DNA of 64,000 nucleotides from Variovorax sp. V93 (GCF_041154485.1 NZ_AP028669.1:1116001-1180000), one strand, 5' to 3'. Counted from the stretch's first letter, positions 9,059 through 18,059 are shown. Notes: a model not told the origin generated them from the sequence alone. Program-made: numbers and translations.

Positions 9059-9534
9059 TGAGCGACACCATTCCCACTTTCGATCTCGAGCGCGATGCCT
9101 TCGGCCGCCTGGTGCTGACCGATGCCGAGGGCGAGCGCCACGAGGGCGTGACGCCCGTGCGCGCCTTTCCGCTCAGCGCGCCCGGCGAGGGCGTGTCGCT
9201 GGTCGGCAGCGATGGGCGCGAACTGGTCTGGATCGACCGCCTCGAAGCGCTGCCTCCACAGATCAGCGCGCTGCTCGAACAGGAACTCGCGGTGCGCGAC
9301 TTCGCGCCCACGCTGCTGAAACTGCACCGCGTGTCGAGCTTCGGCGTGCCCAGCACCTGGACCGTGAGCACCGACCGCGGCGACACCAGCTTCGTGCTCA
9401 AGGCCGAGGAAGACATCCGCCGCCTCGAAGGCGGCGCACTGCTGATCGCCAGCGCGCACGGCGTCCAGTTCCGCATTCCCGACGTCAAGGCGCTCGACCG
9501 TGCCTCGCGCAAACTGCTGGAGCGCTTTCTCTAG
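9055..9534 (+). CDS. DUF1854 family protein, cyanophycin-associated (159 aa)
   Basis: A small acidic soluble protein with no signal or membrane segment. It matches what I know of the DUF1854 family found next to cyanophycin genes: an N-terminal beta-rich half (FDLERDAFGRLVLTDAEG, then FPLSAPGEGVSLVGSDGREL) and a C-terminal half with TWTVSTDRGDTSFVLKAEED and a final helix. The ATG at 9055 overlaps the ABC transporter stop (ATGATGA); a second ATG follows immediately at 9058. The tight coupling implies a one-to-one partnership with the transporter, perhaps as a regulatory or substrate-presenting subunit. No biochemical function is established that I know of. Confidence 0.8.
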   Translation: MMSDTIPTFDLERDAFGRLVLTDAEGERHEGVTPVRAFPLSAPGEGVSLVGSDGRELVWIDRLEALPPQISALLEQELAVRDFAPTLLKLHRVSSFGVPSTWTVSTDRGDTSFVLKAEEDIRRLEGGALLIASAHGVQFRIPDVKALDRASRKLLERFL

Positions 9535-9544
9535 ACCGCCCCGT

Positions 9545-10651
9545 TCAGGCCGAGGCCGCGCTGCCCGGTGCGGCCGGCAATGCAGGTGCCGGCTGCGTGG
9601 CCGCGCGGGCCTGGCGGTGGCCCCACTCGGTGATCGGCTTCTCGAACCGGCGGTAGAGAAAATCGGAGACAACCAGCGCCGCGCCGAAGGACGCGAACAG
9701 CAGCGTTGCCCCCGCCACCGTGGTGGGCGAGATGCCGATCACGGCCTGCGCTGCCAGGTACTGCACCAGGTACATCGCGTACGAGCGGCGCCCCACGAAC
9801 AGCATGAAGCGCGACGAAAGAAGCCTGCGCAGCCAGCTGTTCGCCGCAACCAGCGAGGGCAGCCACAGGCCCACCAGCACCACGTACACCGCGATGAGCT
9901 GCGGCTCGCCGAAGCGGGCGCTGATCGTGAGCGACTTGCGGTGCACCAGGAACAGGGCCAGCGCAATGGCGATGGCGGCCGCCTGCGTCATGAGGCCGCG
10001 CATCCATGGGAAGGTCCGGCGCGTGTGCATCGCCATCGCCACCATCGAGCCCACCAGCATCCCAAGGTAGTGCCAGGGCGAGAATCCGGCCGGGTGGGCG
10101 CCCGTCATCCAGACGGCCGCCAGCAGCGCGAGGCTGCATCCGGCGATTCCGAAGCGCGAGGCGGCCGTGGAACCGAACAGCGCGAACAGCGCCGGCCACA
10201 CCAGGTAGTACTTCCACTCGATGCCCAGCGTCCAGGTCATCTGCAGCGGCGCGAAGCCGGCAAACTCGTTCAGCAGCGTGAGGTAGTAGGGCGTGGCCGC
10301 CTTCATCTGCTCCCAGGCCGCACCCTGGGCAACATAGCTCAGCGCGAGCACCAGCAGGTAGACCAGAAAATACAGCGGCAGGATCCGGGCCGCGCGCCGG
10401 ATGTAGAACGCCTTGAGCGACACCCTGCCCGTGGCATCGCGCTCGCGCAGCAGCAGCGTGGTGATCAGGAAGCCGGAAAGCACGAAGAAGGCATGCACGC
10501 CGAGCCAGCCCGAGAACTTGTCCCAGCGCGGCCCGCCGAAGTGGAACCCGAAAACAAGGAAGACGGCCACCGCCCGCAGCCCATCGAGTGCTGCGAAATT
10601 GCGGGTCTCCAGGTAATCGTCGGGGCCGTGGATCGACCCTTGTTCACGCAT
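9545..10651 (-). CDS. Acyltransferase family 3 membrane protein (368 aa)
   Basis: An integral inner-membrane acyltransferase of the OafA/NodX type, which transfers acetyl or other acyl groups to sugars of surface polysaccharides. The hallmark LDGLRAVAV (22-30) is followed by the proposed catalytic histidine H37 in FGFHFGG, then FFVLSGFLIT, YIRRAARILPLY and about ten hydrophobic helices. The length is usual for the acyltransferase-only form; there is no C-terminal SGNH domain. AAGGAGAGG lies about 11 bases before the ATG. It converges with the DUF1854 gene and diverges from queC. The acceptor cannot be told from context, as no polysaccharide genes are nearby. Confidence 0.87.
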   Translation of the reverse strand: MREQGSIHGPDDYLETRNFAALDGLRAVAVFLVFGFHFGGPRWDKFSGWLGVHAFFVLSGFLITTLLLRERDATGRVSLKAFYIRRAARILPLYFLVYLLVLALSYVAQGAAWEQMKAATPYYLTLLNEFAGFAPLQMTWTLGIEWKYYLVWPALFALFGSTAASRFGIAGCSLALLAAVWMTGAHPAGFSPWHYLGMLVGSMVAMAMHTRRTFPWMRGLMTQAAAIAIALALFLVHRKSLTISARFGEPQLIAVYVVLVGLWLPSLVAANSWLRRLLSSRFMLFVGRRSYAMYLVQYLAAQAVIGISPTTVAGATLLFASFGAALVVSDFLYRRFEKPITEWGHRQARAATQPAPALPAAPGSAASA

Positions 10652-10801
10652 GTTGAGCGGTGCCTCTCCTTCGAATCGCGCGGATTCTGCCCGAGATAGC
10701 ACTTTCGTGGTGCATCGGCAGGGTCGGGCGGCCGCGGCTGTTGGTGCGGCGCCACGCTGCGCCGCAAGGGCTGCGAAAATCGCGGTTTTGAAGAGACGGA
10801 C

Positions 10802-11515
10802 ATGCCCCTGCACACCACCGCCCTCGTCCTGTTCTCCGGCGGCCAGGATTCGACCACCTGCCTCGCGGACGCGCTGTCCAGGTACCAGCGCGTCGAGACG
10901 CTGGGCTTCGACTATGGCCAGCGGCACCGCGTCGAGCTCGACGTGCGCGGCACCATCCTCGCGAAGATGCGCGAGCGCTTTCCCGACTGGGCGCCGCGCC
11001 TGGGCGAAGACCACGTGCTCACGCTGGCCGCGCTGGCCCAGCTCGGCGGCTCCTCGCTCACGGAGGAAGTCGCCTTCGAGATGCAGGCCGACGGCCTGCC
11101 CAACACCTTCGTGCCGGGGCGCAACCTGCTGTTCCTTACCCTGGCCGGCGCGCTGGCCTACCGGCGCGGGCTGCAGGTGATCGTCACCGGCGTCTGCGAG
11201 ACCGACTTCTCCGGCTACCCCGACTGCCGCGACGACACCATGAAGGCGATGCAGCTCGCGCTCTCGCTCGGGCTGGAGCGCCGCCTGGTCATCGAGACGC
11301 CGCTGATGTGGATCGACAAGGCCGAAACCTGGCAGATGGCGCACCGCCTGGGCGGCGAGCCGCTGGTCGACCTGATCGTGGAAGAAACCCACACCTGCTA
11401 CCTTGGCGACCGCACGCATCGCCAGGCCTGGGGCTATGGCTGCGGCGAGTGCCCGGCCTGCGAGCTGCGCAAGAAGGGCTGGGAGCGCTATGCTTCGCGC
11501 CCCCAGGAGGCCTAG
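10802..11515 (+). CDS. queC: 7-cyano-7-deazaguanine synthase QueC (237 aa)
   Basis: QueC converts 7-carboxy-7-deazaguanine plus ammonia to preQ0, using ATP, in queuosine biosynthesis. The N-terminal PP-loop SGGQDST (12-18) binds ATP. The C-terminal zinc site is visible as [10 protein letters not shown] followed by [13 protein letters not shown], giving four cysteines in the family arrangement. [16 protein letters not shown] and [13 protein letters not shown] are typical QueC blocks. The length is normal. No queD, queE or queF is adjacent, so the gene is on its own. I saw no preQ1 riboswitch fold in the 150 bases upstream. Its stop overlaps the stop of the convergent ABC transporter gene by 4 bases. 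Confidence 0.95.
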   Translation: MPLHTTALVLFSGGQDSTTCLADALSRYQRVETLGFDYGQRHRVELDVRGTILAKMRERFPDWAPRLGEDHVLTLAALAQLGGSSLTEEVAFEMQADGLPNTFVPGRNLLFLTLAGALAYRRGLQVIVTGVCETDFSGYPDCRDDTMKAMQLALSLGLERRLVIETPLMWIDKAETWQMAHRLGGEPLVDLIVEETHTCYLGDRTHRQAWGYGCGECPACELRKKGWERYASRPQEA

Positions 11516-13293
11516 GTAGCCGCCGTTTCCAGCCGGTAGCGCGCGCCGCCCGCCGGTGGGTCTTCGGGCTGGGGCACCAGCGTCCAGCGCTGGTTGTGGA
11601 AATCGCCCACCGCCGCGCGGTGCGCGATCGACACCATGGCGCCGCCCGCGGCCTTCACGCGGTCGGAGAGCCGCTTGTAGAGCACGCCCTCGGCCTCGGC
11701 ATCGAGCGCGCTGGTGATCTCGTCGGCGAAGAGCCATGACGGCTTCTTCAGCAGCACGCGCGCGATGGACAGCCGCTGCTGCTCGCCACCCGAGAGCTTC
11801 TGGCTCCAGGCATCGCTGTCGTCGAGGCGGTCCACGAGGTTGGGCAGCAGCGCGTCGACCAGTGCCTGGCGCAGCTCGGCATCGCTGTAGTTCTCGGCCG
11901 GATTCGGATAGGTCAGCGCATTGCGCAGGGTGCCGTCGGGCACGTAGGGACGCTGCGGCATGAACACCGCGCCATCGGGCACCTTCACATGGCCGCGCGC
12001 GAACGGCCAGATGCCGGCAAAGGTGCGGAACAGGGTCGACTTTCCGCTGCCCGACGGCCCCTGCAGCAGCACGCTGTCGCCCGGCTGGACCGCCAGCGCC
12101 GCACCGGCCAGCAGCGAGGTGCCGTTGGGCAGCGCCACCGTGAGATCGCCGGTCTGCAGCGCGGGCGCGCTGCCGTCGCGCTCGAGCGACTGGCTGCGCG
12201 CGGCGTGCGCGCGCATCGCATCGTCGAAGCTGGTGAGGCGGTCGGTGGTGGCGCGCCAGACGGCCACGCGGTCGTAGTTGTCGACGAACCAGCTCAGCGA
12301 ATCCTGCACCTTGCCGAAGGCCGACGAGATCTGCATCAGCTGGCCGAGCTGGATGGCGCCGCTGAAGAAGCGCGGCGCGGCCACCAGGAACGGAAAGATC
12401 ACTGCCGCCTGCCCGAAGAACGAGGTGAAGGTGATCAGGTTCTTCTGCTGCTTGATGAGCACCAGGTAGTTGCGCAGCACGCTGCCGAAGCGCAGGTCGA
12501 GCTGGCCGTGCTCGACCTTCTCGCCCTTGTCCAGCGCAATCGCCTCGCTGTACTCGCGCACCCGCACCAGGTGGTGCCGGAAGTCGGCTTCGAAGCGCTG
12601 CTGCCGGAAGTTGGTGCCGATCAGCGGGCGGCCGATGAAGTGCGTGATGGCCGTGCCCACCACGCAATAGGCCACCGCCAGCCAGACCATCGCACCCGCG
12701 ATCTGGTAGCTGCTGCCGCCCATCGAGAACGCGAAGCTGCCCGACAGTCCCCAGAGGATGCCCACGAAGCTCACCAGCGTGACCACGGCGTTCAGGAGGC
12801 CCATTGACAGCGTCATCGTGTAGTCGGTGAACATCTGCATGTCCTCCTGGATCCGCTGGTCGGGATTGTCGGGCGCCTGGCCGTCCTGGTTCGCGTAGCG
12901 CGCGAGTTCGAGGTGATAGAAGGTGCGGTCGGACATCCAGCGCGACAGGTAGTCGCGCGTCATCCAGCTGCGCCAGCGCAGCTGCAGCAGCTGCGTCACA
13001 TAGAACTTGAGCACCTGCACCGCGATGTTGAAGAAGGCGATCCAGCCGAAGACGCCCACCTCGCGCCAGAAAACCGCCGAATCCTTGTTCTGCAGTCCGT
13101 CGTAGAAGCGCCCATACCACTGGTTGCCCAGCACCGCCACGTACACGTAGAACAGGTTCAGCGCGACGATGCCCAGCAGCATCGCGCGGGCGCGCCATTT
13201 TTCCTCGGAACGGAAGTAGGGCGCCGCAAGCGCGAAGACGCGCTTCACTACCTGGGCGAACGTGGCGGCACGCGCCGTGACGGATAAAGACAT
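11512..13293 (-). CDS. SbmA/YddA-like ABC transporter, permease-ATPase fusion (593 aa)
   Basis: The membrane half (about residues 1-340) has the ABC_membrane_2 features shared by SbmA/BacA, YddA and the peroxisomal ABCD transporters: [30 protein letters not shown] and [11 protein letters not shown]. The C-terminal ATPase has Walker [10 protein letters not shown] (K418), LSGGEQQRL and a [12 protein letters not shown]alker B region. The last residue of the LFADE core is the catalytic glutamate. Transporters of this group move long-chain acyl compounds or peptides; the substrate here is not known. The start at 13293 is preferred over an ATG 12 codons upstream because GAGGAAA stands 6 bases before it. 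The gene ends in a 4-base stop-to-stop overlap with queC. Confidence 0.87.
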   Translation of the reverse strand: MSLSVTARAATFAQVVKRVFALAAPYFRSEEKWRARAMLLGIVALNLFYVYVAVLGNQWYGRFYDGLQNKDSAVFWREVGVFGWIAFFNIAVQVLKFYVTQLLQLRWRSWMTRDYLSRWMSDRTFYHLELARYANQDGQAPDNPDQRIQEDMQMFTDYTMTLSMGLLNAVVTLVSFVGILWGLSGSFAFSMGGSSYQIAGAMVWLAVAYCVVGTAITHFIGRPLIGTNFRQQRFEADFRHHLVRVREYSEAIALDKGEKVEHGQLDLRFGSVLRNYLVLIKQQKNLITFTSFFGQAAVIFPFLVAAPRFFSGAIQLGQLMQISSAFGKVQDSLSWFVDNYDRVAVWRATTDRLTSFDDAMRAHAARSQSLERDGSAPALQTGDLTVALPNGTSLLAGAALAVQPGDSVLLQGPSGSGKSTLFRTFAGIWPFARGHVKVPDGAVFMPQRPYVPDGTLRNALTYPNPAENYSDAELRQALVDALLPNLVDRLDDSDAWSQKLSGGEQQRLSIARVLLKKPSWLFADEITSALDAEAEGVLYKRLSDRVKAAGGAMVSIAHRAAVGDFHNQRWTLVPQPEDPPAGGARYRLETAAT

Positions 13294-13398
13294 GCAGGTT
13301 TCCTCGCTGGGCGCGGGTGCGCCGGACATCGTGAGGAATCGATGGTAGTCAAATGTTCCTTAAGCAGGGCTGAACCGGCCCGGATGCTCGGCAAGCGC

Positions 13399-13959
13399 TC
13401 AGCGCAGCATGATGCGCGCCGCGATCTCCAGGAAGTGCTTGAGCGGCGGCGTCTCGAGTCCCTGCACCTTCGCTTCCTCGTCCCACAGCCGCAGCCGCAC
13501 GGCATCCGCGGCCCAGCGCTGATCGGCAAAGCGCCGCGCCGCTTCGTCGTCCATCACGCCGCCCTGCAGCGCGAGGCTGCGTACCGAATCGGGCGAAAGC
13601 CGCGCGAAGTAGCCGGGCCGCGTCGCGCAAAGATAGCGCTTGGCGTCCACGTGCAGCCGGATCGGCTCGCGCACCTCGGCGCCGAAGACGCCGCGCAGGA
13701 GCGGCATGGCGATGTACTGGTGGCGGTCGTCGATGCCCAGTTCGGTGGGCGAGCGCGACAGCGTCTGGTGCTCGGCGATCAAGAGGTGTCCGAGGTCGTG
13801 CAGCAGCGATGCCGTGACCAGCGCATCGCCCGCGCCGGCCTGCTCCGCAAGCCATGCGCACTGCAGCGCATGCTCGAGCTGCGACACCGGCTCGCCCGCA
13901 TATGCGACCCCGCCGCGTTCGGCGAACAGGCGGGCGATTTCGGCGAGGTCGAGTGTCAT
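13399..13959 (-). CDS. phnZ: PhnZ-like HD-domain phosphonate oxygenase (186 aa)
   Basis: PhnZ is a mixed-valence diiron oxygenase that cleaves (R)-2-amino-1-hydroxyethylphosphonate to glycine and phosphate. Here Y20, E23 (in AYAGEPVSQLEH), H30, H54-D55 and H58 (LLHDLGH) keep the exact spacing of Y24, E27, H34, H58-D59 and H62 as I remember them for the characterised PhnZ. H80, H103 and K107 (HVDAKRYL) and the later GGVMDDEAARRF block also match. This is stronger than a generic HD phosphohydrolase assignment. The usual partner, the Fe/2-oxoglutarate hydroxylase PhnY, is not adjacent, and no phosphonate transporter is in the window. The ATG at 13959 has no strong ribosome-binding site. Confidence 0.82.
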   Translation of the reverse strand: MTLDLAEIARLFAERGGVAYAGEPVSQLEHALQCAWLAEQAGAGDALVTASLLHDLGHLLIAEHQTLSRSPTELGIDDRHQYIAMPLLRGVFGAEVREPIRLHVDAKRYLCATRPGYFARLSPDSVRSLALQGGVMDDEAARRFADQRWAADAVRLRLWDEEAKVQGLETPPLKHFLEIAARIMLR

Positions 13960-14118
13960 GGAGCTGGGGCGAAGGCGGAATGCGCGGAGCGAGGGCACGC
14001 AGCTTCGCGCATTCCGATGACCGGGGCATGACGAAGCCCGCGGCGCTGCACCAGCGCACCGCTCAGTCGGCATGGCGTCCGACTTGACTTGCGGGAAGGC
14101 GGGCATAGCATCCGCCGC

Positions 14119-14253
14119 ATGAGAAGCACAGTCCTTGTTCTTCTGCTCTGCATCGGCCTGGTAGCGGCCGGCTGCAACGACAAGCCCAAGCCCGGCGTCC
14201 CGGTGCCGAAGGCTTCGGCCGATGTCGTGATGCCGGTCCCGTTCGCGGGCTGA
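14119..14253 (+). CDS. Very small lipoprotein (44 aa)
   Basis: A 44-codon frame starts MRSTVLVLLLCIGLVAAGCN: a short basic N-terminus, a hydrophobic core and a lipobox (VAAGC) with the lipidated cysteine at residue 19. The remaining 25 residues are polar and proline-rich (DKPKPGVPVP), ending VPFAG. It resembles entericidin-sized lipoproteins in size only. It sits between the divergent PhnZ-like gene and the MFS carrier. No strong ribosome-binding site is visible, but the lipobox is clear. Function unknown. Confidence 0.6.
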   Translation: MRSTVLVLLLCIGLVAAGCNDKPKPGVPVPKASADVVMPVPFAG

Positions 14254-14358
14254 TTCGCCCCTCCCGGGCGTGCGGGCGGCCATGCGCCGCCGGGCATTGC
14301 GCGTGCTCGCCTTGGCATGTCCGCGCCCGGCGATATCCTTGGCGCGGAGCAAAAAACA

Positions 14359-15612
14359 ATGAAGACTTTCGAGACAAGCGCCCACGCGGCGGATTCGCGC
14401 TACGCCATGCTGCGGCTCGGCCTCACGCTGCTGGTCATGACGGTCGGCAGCAGCGGCATGTACGTGGTCTCGGTGATGCTGCCTGCCGTGCAGGCCGAGT
14501 TCGGCGTCGCGCGCGCGGACGCCTCGCTGCCCTACACGCTGCTGATGCTCGGCTTCGGCGTGGGCGGCGTGCTGATGGGGCGGCTGGCCGACCGCTTCGG
14601 CGTGATGTGGCCCTTGCTGATCGGCGCGCTGAGCCTTGGCGTGGGCTATGTCGCCTGCGGCATGGCCGATGGCATCGTTTCCTTCATCGCGGCGCAGGCC
14701 GTGCTGGTCGGCCTGCTCGGCAGCGCCGCGGCCTTTGCGCCGCTGGTGGCGGACACTTCGCTCTGGTTCGTCAAGCGGCGCGGCATCGCGGTGGCGGTGT
14801 GCGCGAGCGGCAACTACGTGGCCGGCGCCATCTGGCCGCCGATCGCGCAGCACTTCATCGAGACGGTCGGCTGGCGCCAGACCTACATCGGCATGGGCCT
14901 TTTCTGCGGCCTCGCGATGGCGGCGCTCGCGCTCTTCTTCCGTGCGCGGCCACCGGCACTGGCCGTCGTGCCGGCCAGCCATGCCGGCCATGCCGCGCGG
15001 CGGCGCGACCTGACGCGGCCCTTCGGTTTCAGCACGGGCACGGCCCAGGGCCTGCTGTGCGTGGCGGGCGTGGCCTGCTGCGTGGCCATGGCGATGCCGC
15101 AGGTGCACATCGTGGCCTACTGCGGCGACCTCGGCTACGGCGCGGCGCAGGGCGCGCAGATGCTGTCGCTGATGCTGGGCTTCGGCGTGGTGAGCCGGCT
15201 GGTGTCGGGCGCGATCTGCGACCGCATCGGCGGGCTGCGCACGCTGCTGCTGGGCGGCGCGCTGCAGGGCGTGGCGCTGCTGCTGTTCCTGCCGTTCGAC
15301 GGGCTGGTGCCGCTCTACGTGATCTCGGCACTGTTCGGACTGTTCCAGGGCGGCATCGTGCCGTCCTACGCGATCATCGTGCGCGAGCACTTCCCGCCCG
15401 AGGAGGCCGGCGCGCGCGTGGGCACGGTGCTGATGTTCACGCTGTTCGGCATGGCGCTGGGCGGCTGGATGTCGGGCAAGGTGTTCGACCTCACCGGCAG
15501 CTACCACGCGGCGTTCCTCAACGGCATCGGCTGGAACCTGCTGAACGTCAGCATCGCGGCGATGCTGCTGTTCAGGGTCCGGCATCTGCGGCTTCGCACC
15601 GCCGCGGCGTAG
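14359..15612 (+). CDS. MFS transporter (417 aa)
   Basis: A twelve-helix major facilitator carrier in the inner membrane. The first half carries the signature loop GRLADRFG between helices 2 and 3; the second-half equivalent is SGAICDRIGG. Helices read as long runs of Leu, Ala, Val and Gly. The overall pattern (MYVVSVMLPAVQAEFGV, ASLPYTLLMLGFGVGG, WFVKRRG) resembles the oxalate/formate and monocarboxylate antiporter families, so a small organic acid is the best guess. The ATG at 14359 has GGAGC about 8 bases upstream; a frame start 14 codons earlier is less likely. It is a single gene, convergent with the phospholipase gene. Substrate not determinable. Confidence 0.85.
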   Translation: MKTFETSAHAADSRYAMLRLGLTLLVMTVGSSGMYVVSVMLPAVQAEFGVARADASLPYTLLMLGFGVGGVLMGRLADRFGVMWPLLIGALSLGVGYVACGMADGIVSFIAAQAVLVGLLGSAAAFAPLVADTSLWFVKRRGIAVAVCASGNYVAGAIWPPIAQHFIETVGWRQTYIGMGLFCGLAMAALALFFRARPPALAVVPASHAGHAARRRDLTRPFGFSTGTAQGLLCVAGVACCVAMAMPQVHIVAYCGDLGYGAAQGAQMLSLMLGFGVVSRLVSGAICDRIGGLRTLLLGGALQGVALLLFLPFDGLVPLYVISALFGLFQGGIVPSYAIIVREHFPPEEAGARVGTVLMFTLFGMALGGWMSGKVFDLTGSYHAAFLNGIGWNLLNVSIAAMLLFRVRHLRLRTAAA

Positions 15613-15621
15613 CTCGCTGCG

Positions 15622-17826
15622 TCAGAGGTCGGGCATGCCCATCGCCGGATCGCTGACCGTGTGCCGGCCGGTCTCGACGCGGCCGGCAAAGCGGCGCACG
15701 AAGCTCGTGTCGGCATCGCAGCTCACGGCAAAGTCGTACCACGCGCCGCTGGCTGCGAGGTCCCAGTGCAGCTCGGCCTTGGCGCCGCCTGCCACCGTCG
15801 CGGTCCACGGGCCGTCGCTGCGGTAGGCCTTGGCGCGCACGCTGAACTTGCAGGCGTTCTTGCCGCCGTTGAGCAATTCCAGGTAGACGTTGCCGTTGGC
15901 GATGTCGTAGCACACGCGCACCTCGGGCATGGCGGCGTCGCCGGCGCGCAGGGCGTTCAGGTCGCCCTTGAAATGGCGGTGGAAGCCGTTGGGGCCGAGC
16001 ACCCAGAGGTCGTAGAAGCCGCTGTCGTCGCGCATCGCGCTCCATGCATCGTCGAGCGTCTTGCCGGGCTCGACCATGTAGCGGCGCGGCAGGCGGTCGA
16101 GGTTGAGCCTGTCATAGACATGGAACACCGCGCTGGCCGTGCCGGTGTTCGAGAACAGCAGCTGGATCTTTCCGCCGATGGCATCGGCGCGGGCACTCGT
16201 GTGCAGCTCGTAGGGCAGCGCGCGCGAGGGCCGCGTGCCGGTGGCCTGGCGCGGCAGCAGCGGGTCGAGCGGCAGTGCCACTTGCGCCAGGGCCTGCTGG
16301 TCGGCGCGCAGCTTGTCGGCGTCGGCCCTGGTCGTGCGCCCCGCCAGGGTGGGCAGCGCTTCCGTATTGGGCGTGGCGAAGTTGAAGGCGCTGGTGAGAT
16401 CGCCGCACACTGCGCGGCGGAAATCGCTGATGTTGGTTTCCTTCACGCCGAAGCGCGTCTCGATGAAGCGCAGCACGGAGGTGTGGTCGAAGGCCTGCGA
16501 ATTGACCCAGCCGCCGCGACTCCACGGCGACACCACATACATCGGCACGCGCACGCCGGGGCCGTAGACGCGGCCATCGGGCGGCGGCTGGTCGGTGGTG
16601 CCGGGCGGATTCGGATGGTTGAAGTATTCGGGCGCGAGCGCTTGCACTGGCAGCGTGGTCTTGCCCGCGGGCGTGCCGTCGGCGTTGATCGAAGGCGCGG
16701 CCGGCGAAGGAACGTGGTCGAAGTAGCCGTCGTTCTCGTCGAAATTGATGAACAGCACGGTCTTGCTCCACACCTCGGGAACGGCGGTGAGCGCATCGAG
16801 CGTTTCCTGGATGTACCAGGCGCCCTGCACCGGGCTCGACGGGCCGGGGTGCTCGGAATAGGTCGCGGGCGCGACGATCCACGAGACCTGCGGCAGCTTG
16901 CCGTTCCTGATGTCCTGGCGGAACTGCTCGAGAAAGCCGCCGTCCGGCATGGTGTTGGCAATGCCCTTGTAGAGCGGATTGCCGGCGTCGTCGCTGGCCG
17001 GGTCGTAGGCGGGCGAGATGGCGTCGTTGCTCACGGGCTTGCCCGAGACTTCGTTGGCGAGCCGGTACTGCTTGAAGCCGGCCAGCGAGTTGTCGCCGAA
17101 GTTCTCGGGCATGTTCTGGTAGACGATCCAGCTCACCTTGGCTTCCTGCAGCCGCTCGGGGTAGGTCTTCCAGCTGTAGCCATTGGCCGAGCTGTCGATC
17201 GAATCCCACTCGTTGTTGACCGTGGCCACGTTCGCGCCGGTGGGGCCGTTGGTGCCGGTCCAGAGGAACATGCGGTTCGAATTGGTGCCGGTGTGCATGC
17301 TGCAGTGGTAGGCATCGCAGAGCGTGAAGGCGTTGGCCAGCGCGAATTGGAAGGGCAGCTCCGCTTCTTCGAGGTAGCCCATCGATTGCGTGAAAGGCGC
17401 CGTCTTGGTTTTCTTGTAGCGCACCCATTCGTACATGCGGCCGCCAGCCCACGCAGCCTGGCCGTCGCTCCAGCTGTGCGGCGTCCCGGCCACGCGCTGC
17501 GCGTTGCCCTTCGAGCCGTCGAGGTGGTAGGGCAGCACTTCCTTGCCGGCGTCGTCGAGCTGCTGCCACACGCTGCGTCCCTTGGGCAGCGGGATGGTGA
17601 AGCGGTCGCCGAAGCCGCGCACGCCCATGAGCGTGCCGAAGTAGTGGTCGAACGAGCGGTTCTCCTGCATCAGGATGACGATGTGCTCGACGTCCTTGAT
17701 GGTGCCGGTCTTGTTGTTGGCGGGAATGGCGAGCGCGCGGCGGATGCTCGGCGGAAAGGCCGAGAGTGCGAGCGCGGCGGCACCGGTGGTGGCTGTGCCT
17801 GTGAGGAAACTGCGGCGTGAGGTCAT
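15622..17826 (-). CDS. Phosphocholine-specific phospholipase C, Tat-exported (734 aa)
   Basis: A large extracellular phospholipase C that cleaves phosphatidylcholine to diacylglycerol and phosphocholine, of the PlcH/PlcN family (alkaline-phosphatase-like fold, bacterial phosphoesterase). The N-terminus is a twin-arginine signal (SRRSFLTG, residues 3-10) running to about residue 34. HIVILMQENRSFDHYFGTL is the diagnostic metal-binding and nucleophile segment. NFDENDGYFDHVPSP and the C-terminal beta domains (from about residue 520; LLFSNTGTASAVFHVYD) complete the family layout at its usual length. A small lipoprotein gene lies 26 bases upstream in the same direction. A full type II secretion locus follows 1.4 kb further on, and enzymes of this family are known to cross the outer membrane by that route. 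Confidence 0.93.
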   Translation of the reverse strand: MTSRRSFLTGTATTGAAALALSAFPPSIRRALAIPANNKTGTIKDVEHIVILMQENRSFDHYFGTLMGVRGFGDRFTIPLPKGRSVWQQLDDAGKEVLPYHLDGSKGNAQRVAGTPHSWSDGQAAWAGGRMYEWVRYKKTKTAPFTQSMGYLEEAELPFQFALANAFTLCDAYHCSMHTGTNSNRMFLWTGTNGPTGANVATVNNEWDSIDSSANGYSWKTYPERLQEAKVSWIVYQNMPENFGDNSLAGFKQYRLANEVSGKPVSNDAISPAYDPASDDAGNPLYKGIANTMPDGGFLEQFRQDIRNGKLPQVSWIVAPATYSEHPGPSSPVQGAWYIQETLDALTAVPEVWSKTVLFINFDENDGYFDHVPSPAAPSINADGTPAGKTTLPVQALAPEYFNHPNPPGTTDQPPPDGRVYGPGVRVPMYVVSPWSRGGWVNSQAFDHTSVLRFIETRFGVKETNISDFRRAVCGDLTSAFNFATPNTEALPTLAGRTTRADADKLRADQQALAQVALPLDPLLPRQATGTRPSRALPYELHTSARADAIGGKIQLLFSNTGTASAVFHVYDRLNLDRLPRRYMVEPGKTLDDAWSAMRDDSGFYDLWVLGPNGFHRHFKGDLNALRAGDAAMPEVRVCYDIANGNVYLELLNGGKNACKFSVRAKAYRSDGPWTATVAGGAKAELHWDLAASGAWYDFAVSCDADTSFVRRFAGRVETGRHTVSDPAMGMPDL

Positions 17827-17852
17827 GGTGTTGTTCTGGTGTGGGAGGGTGT

Positions 17853-18059
17853 TCAGGGTGCGCAGCGCATCTCGGGCTTTGCGCCGGTGTCGGGCGGCGG
17901 CGTGGTGGGCGTGGTGGGCGTGGTTGGCGTCGGCGTGCCCACGCCGGGCAGGCCGCCGAAGAAGCCGCCGCCACCGCCGCTGCCGCCGCCGCAGGCGGAA
18001 AGGGCGCAGGCCAGGATCAGCGCGGGAACGAGCCGCGCAGGCAGGGATGAAAGTCGCAT
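17853..18059 (-). CDS. Small lipoprotein with Gly-run and Pro-Thr repeats (68 aa)
   Basis: A basic start and hydrophobic core (MRLSSLPARLVPALILACAL) lead to a lipobox ending SAC, with the lipidated cysteine at residue 23. The mature peptide is low-complexity: GGGSGGGGGFFGGLPGVG, then TPT/TTP repeats and an end PEMRCAP with a second cysteine. AAGGAA is placed about 8 bases before the ATG. It lies directly upstream of the phospholipase gene and is probably co-transcribed with it. It may be a short surface or secretion-related lipoprotein; nothing more can be said about function. Confidence 0.68.
   Translation of the reverse strand: MRLSSLPARLVPALILACALSACGGGSGGGGGFFGGLPGVGTPTPTTPTTPTTPPPDTGAKPEMRCAP
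17902..17928. repeat. 9-bp tandem repeat, three copies
   Basis: Plus-strand units GTGGTGGGC, GTGGTGGGC and GTGGTTGGC lie end to end, the third with one change. On the coding (minus) strand they give the Thr-Thr-Pro repeats of the small lipoprotein. The unit is a multiple of three, so gain or loss of copies would keep the frame. Confidence 0.75.

Noticed and set aside
6979..9534. An 851-codon frame ending in the DUF1854 protein
   Set aside because: All but the last 159 codons is an out-of-frame reading of the ABC transporter with Arg/Gly/Ala composition; the real start is the ATG at 9055.
10652..10801. Possible preQ1 riboswitch upstream of queC
   Set aside because: No C-rich loop/A-rich tail pattern of a preQ1 aptamer is visible; only GC-rich sequence.
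15661..17820. A 719-codon plus-strand frame opposite the phospholipase gene
   Set aside because: Antisense shadow; no recognisable motif, while the minus strand has a Tat signal and full phospholipase C family blocks.
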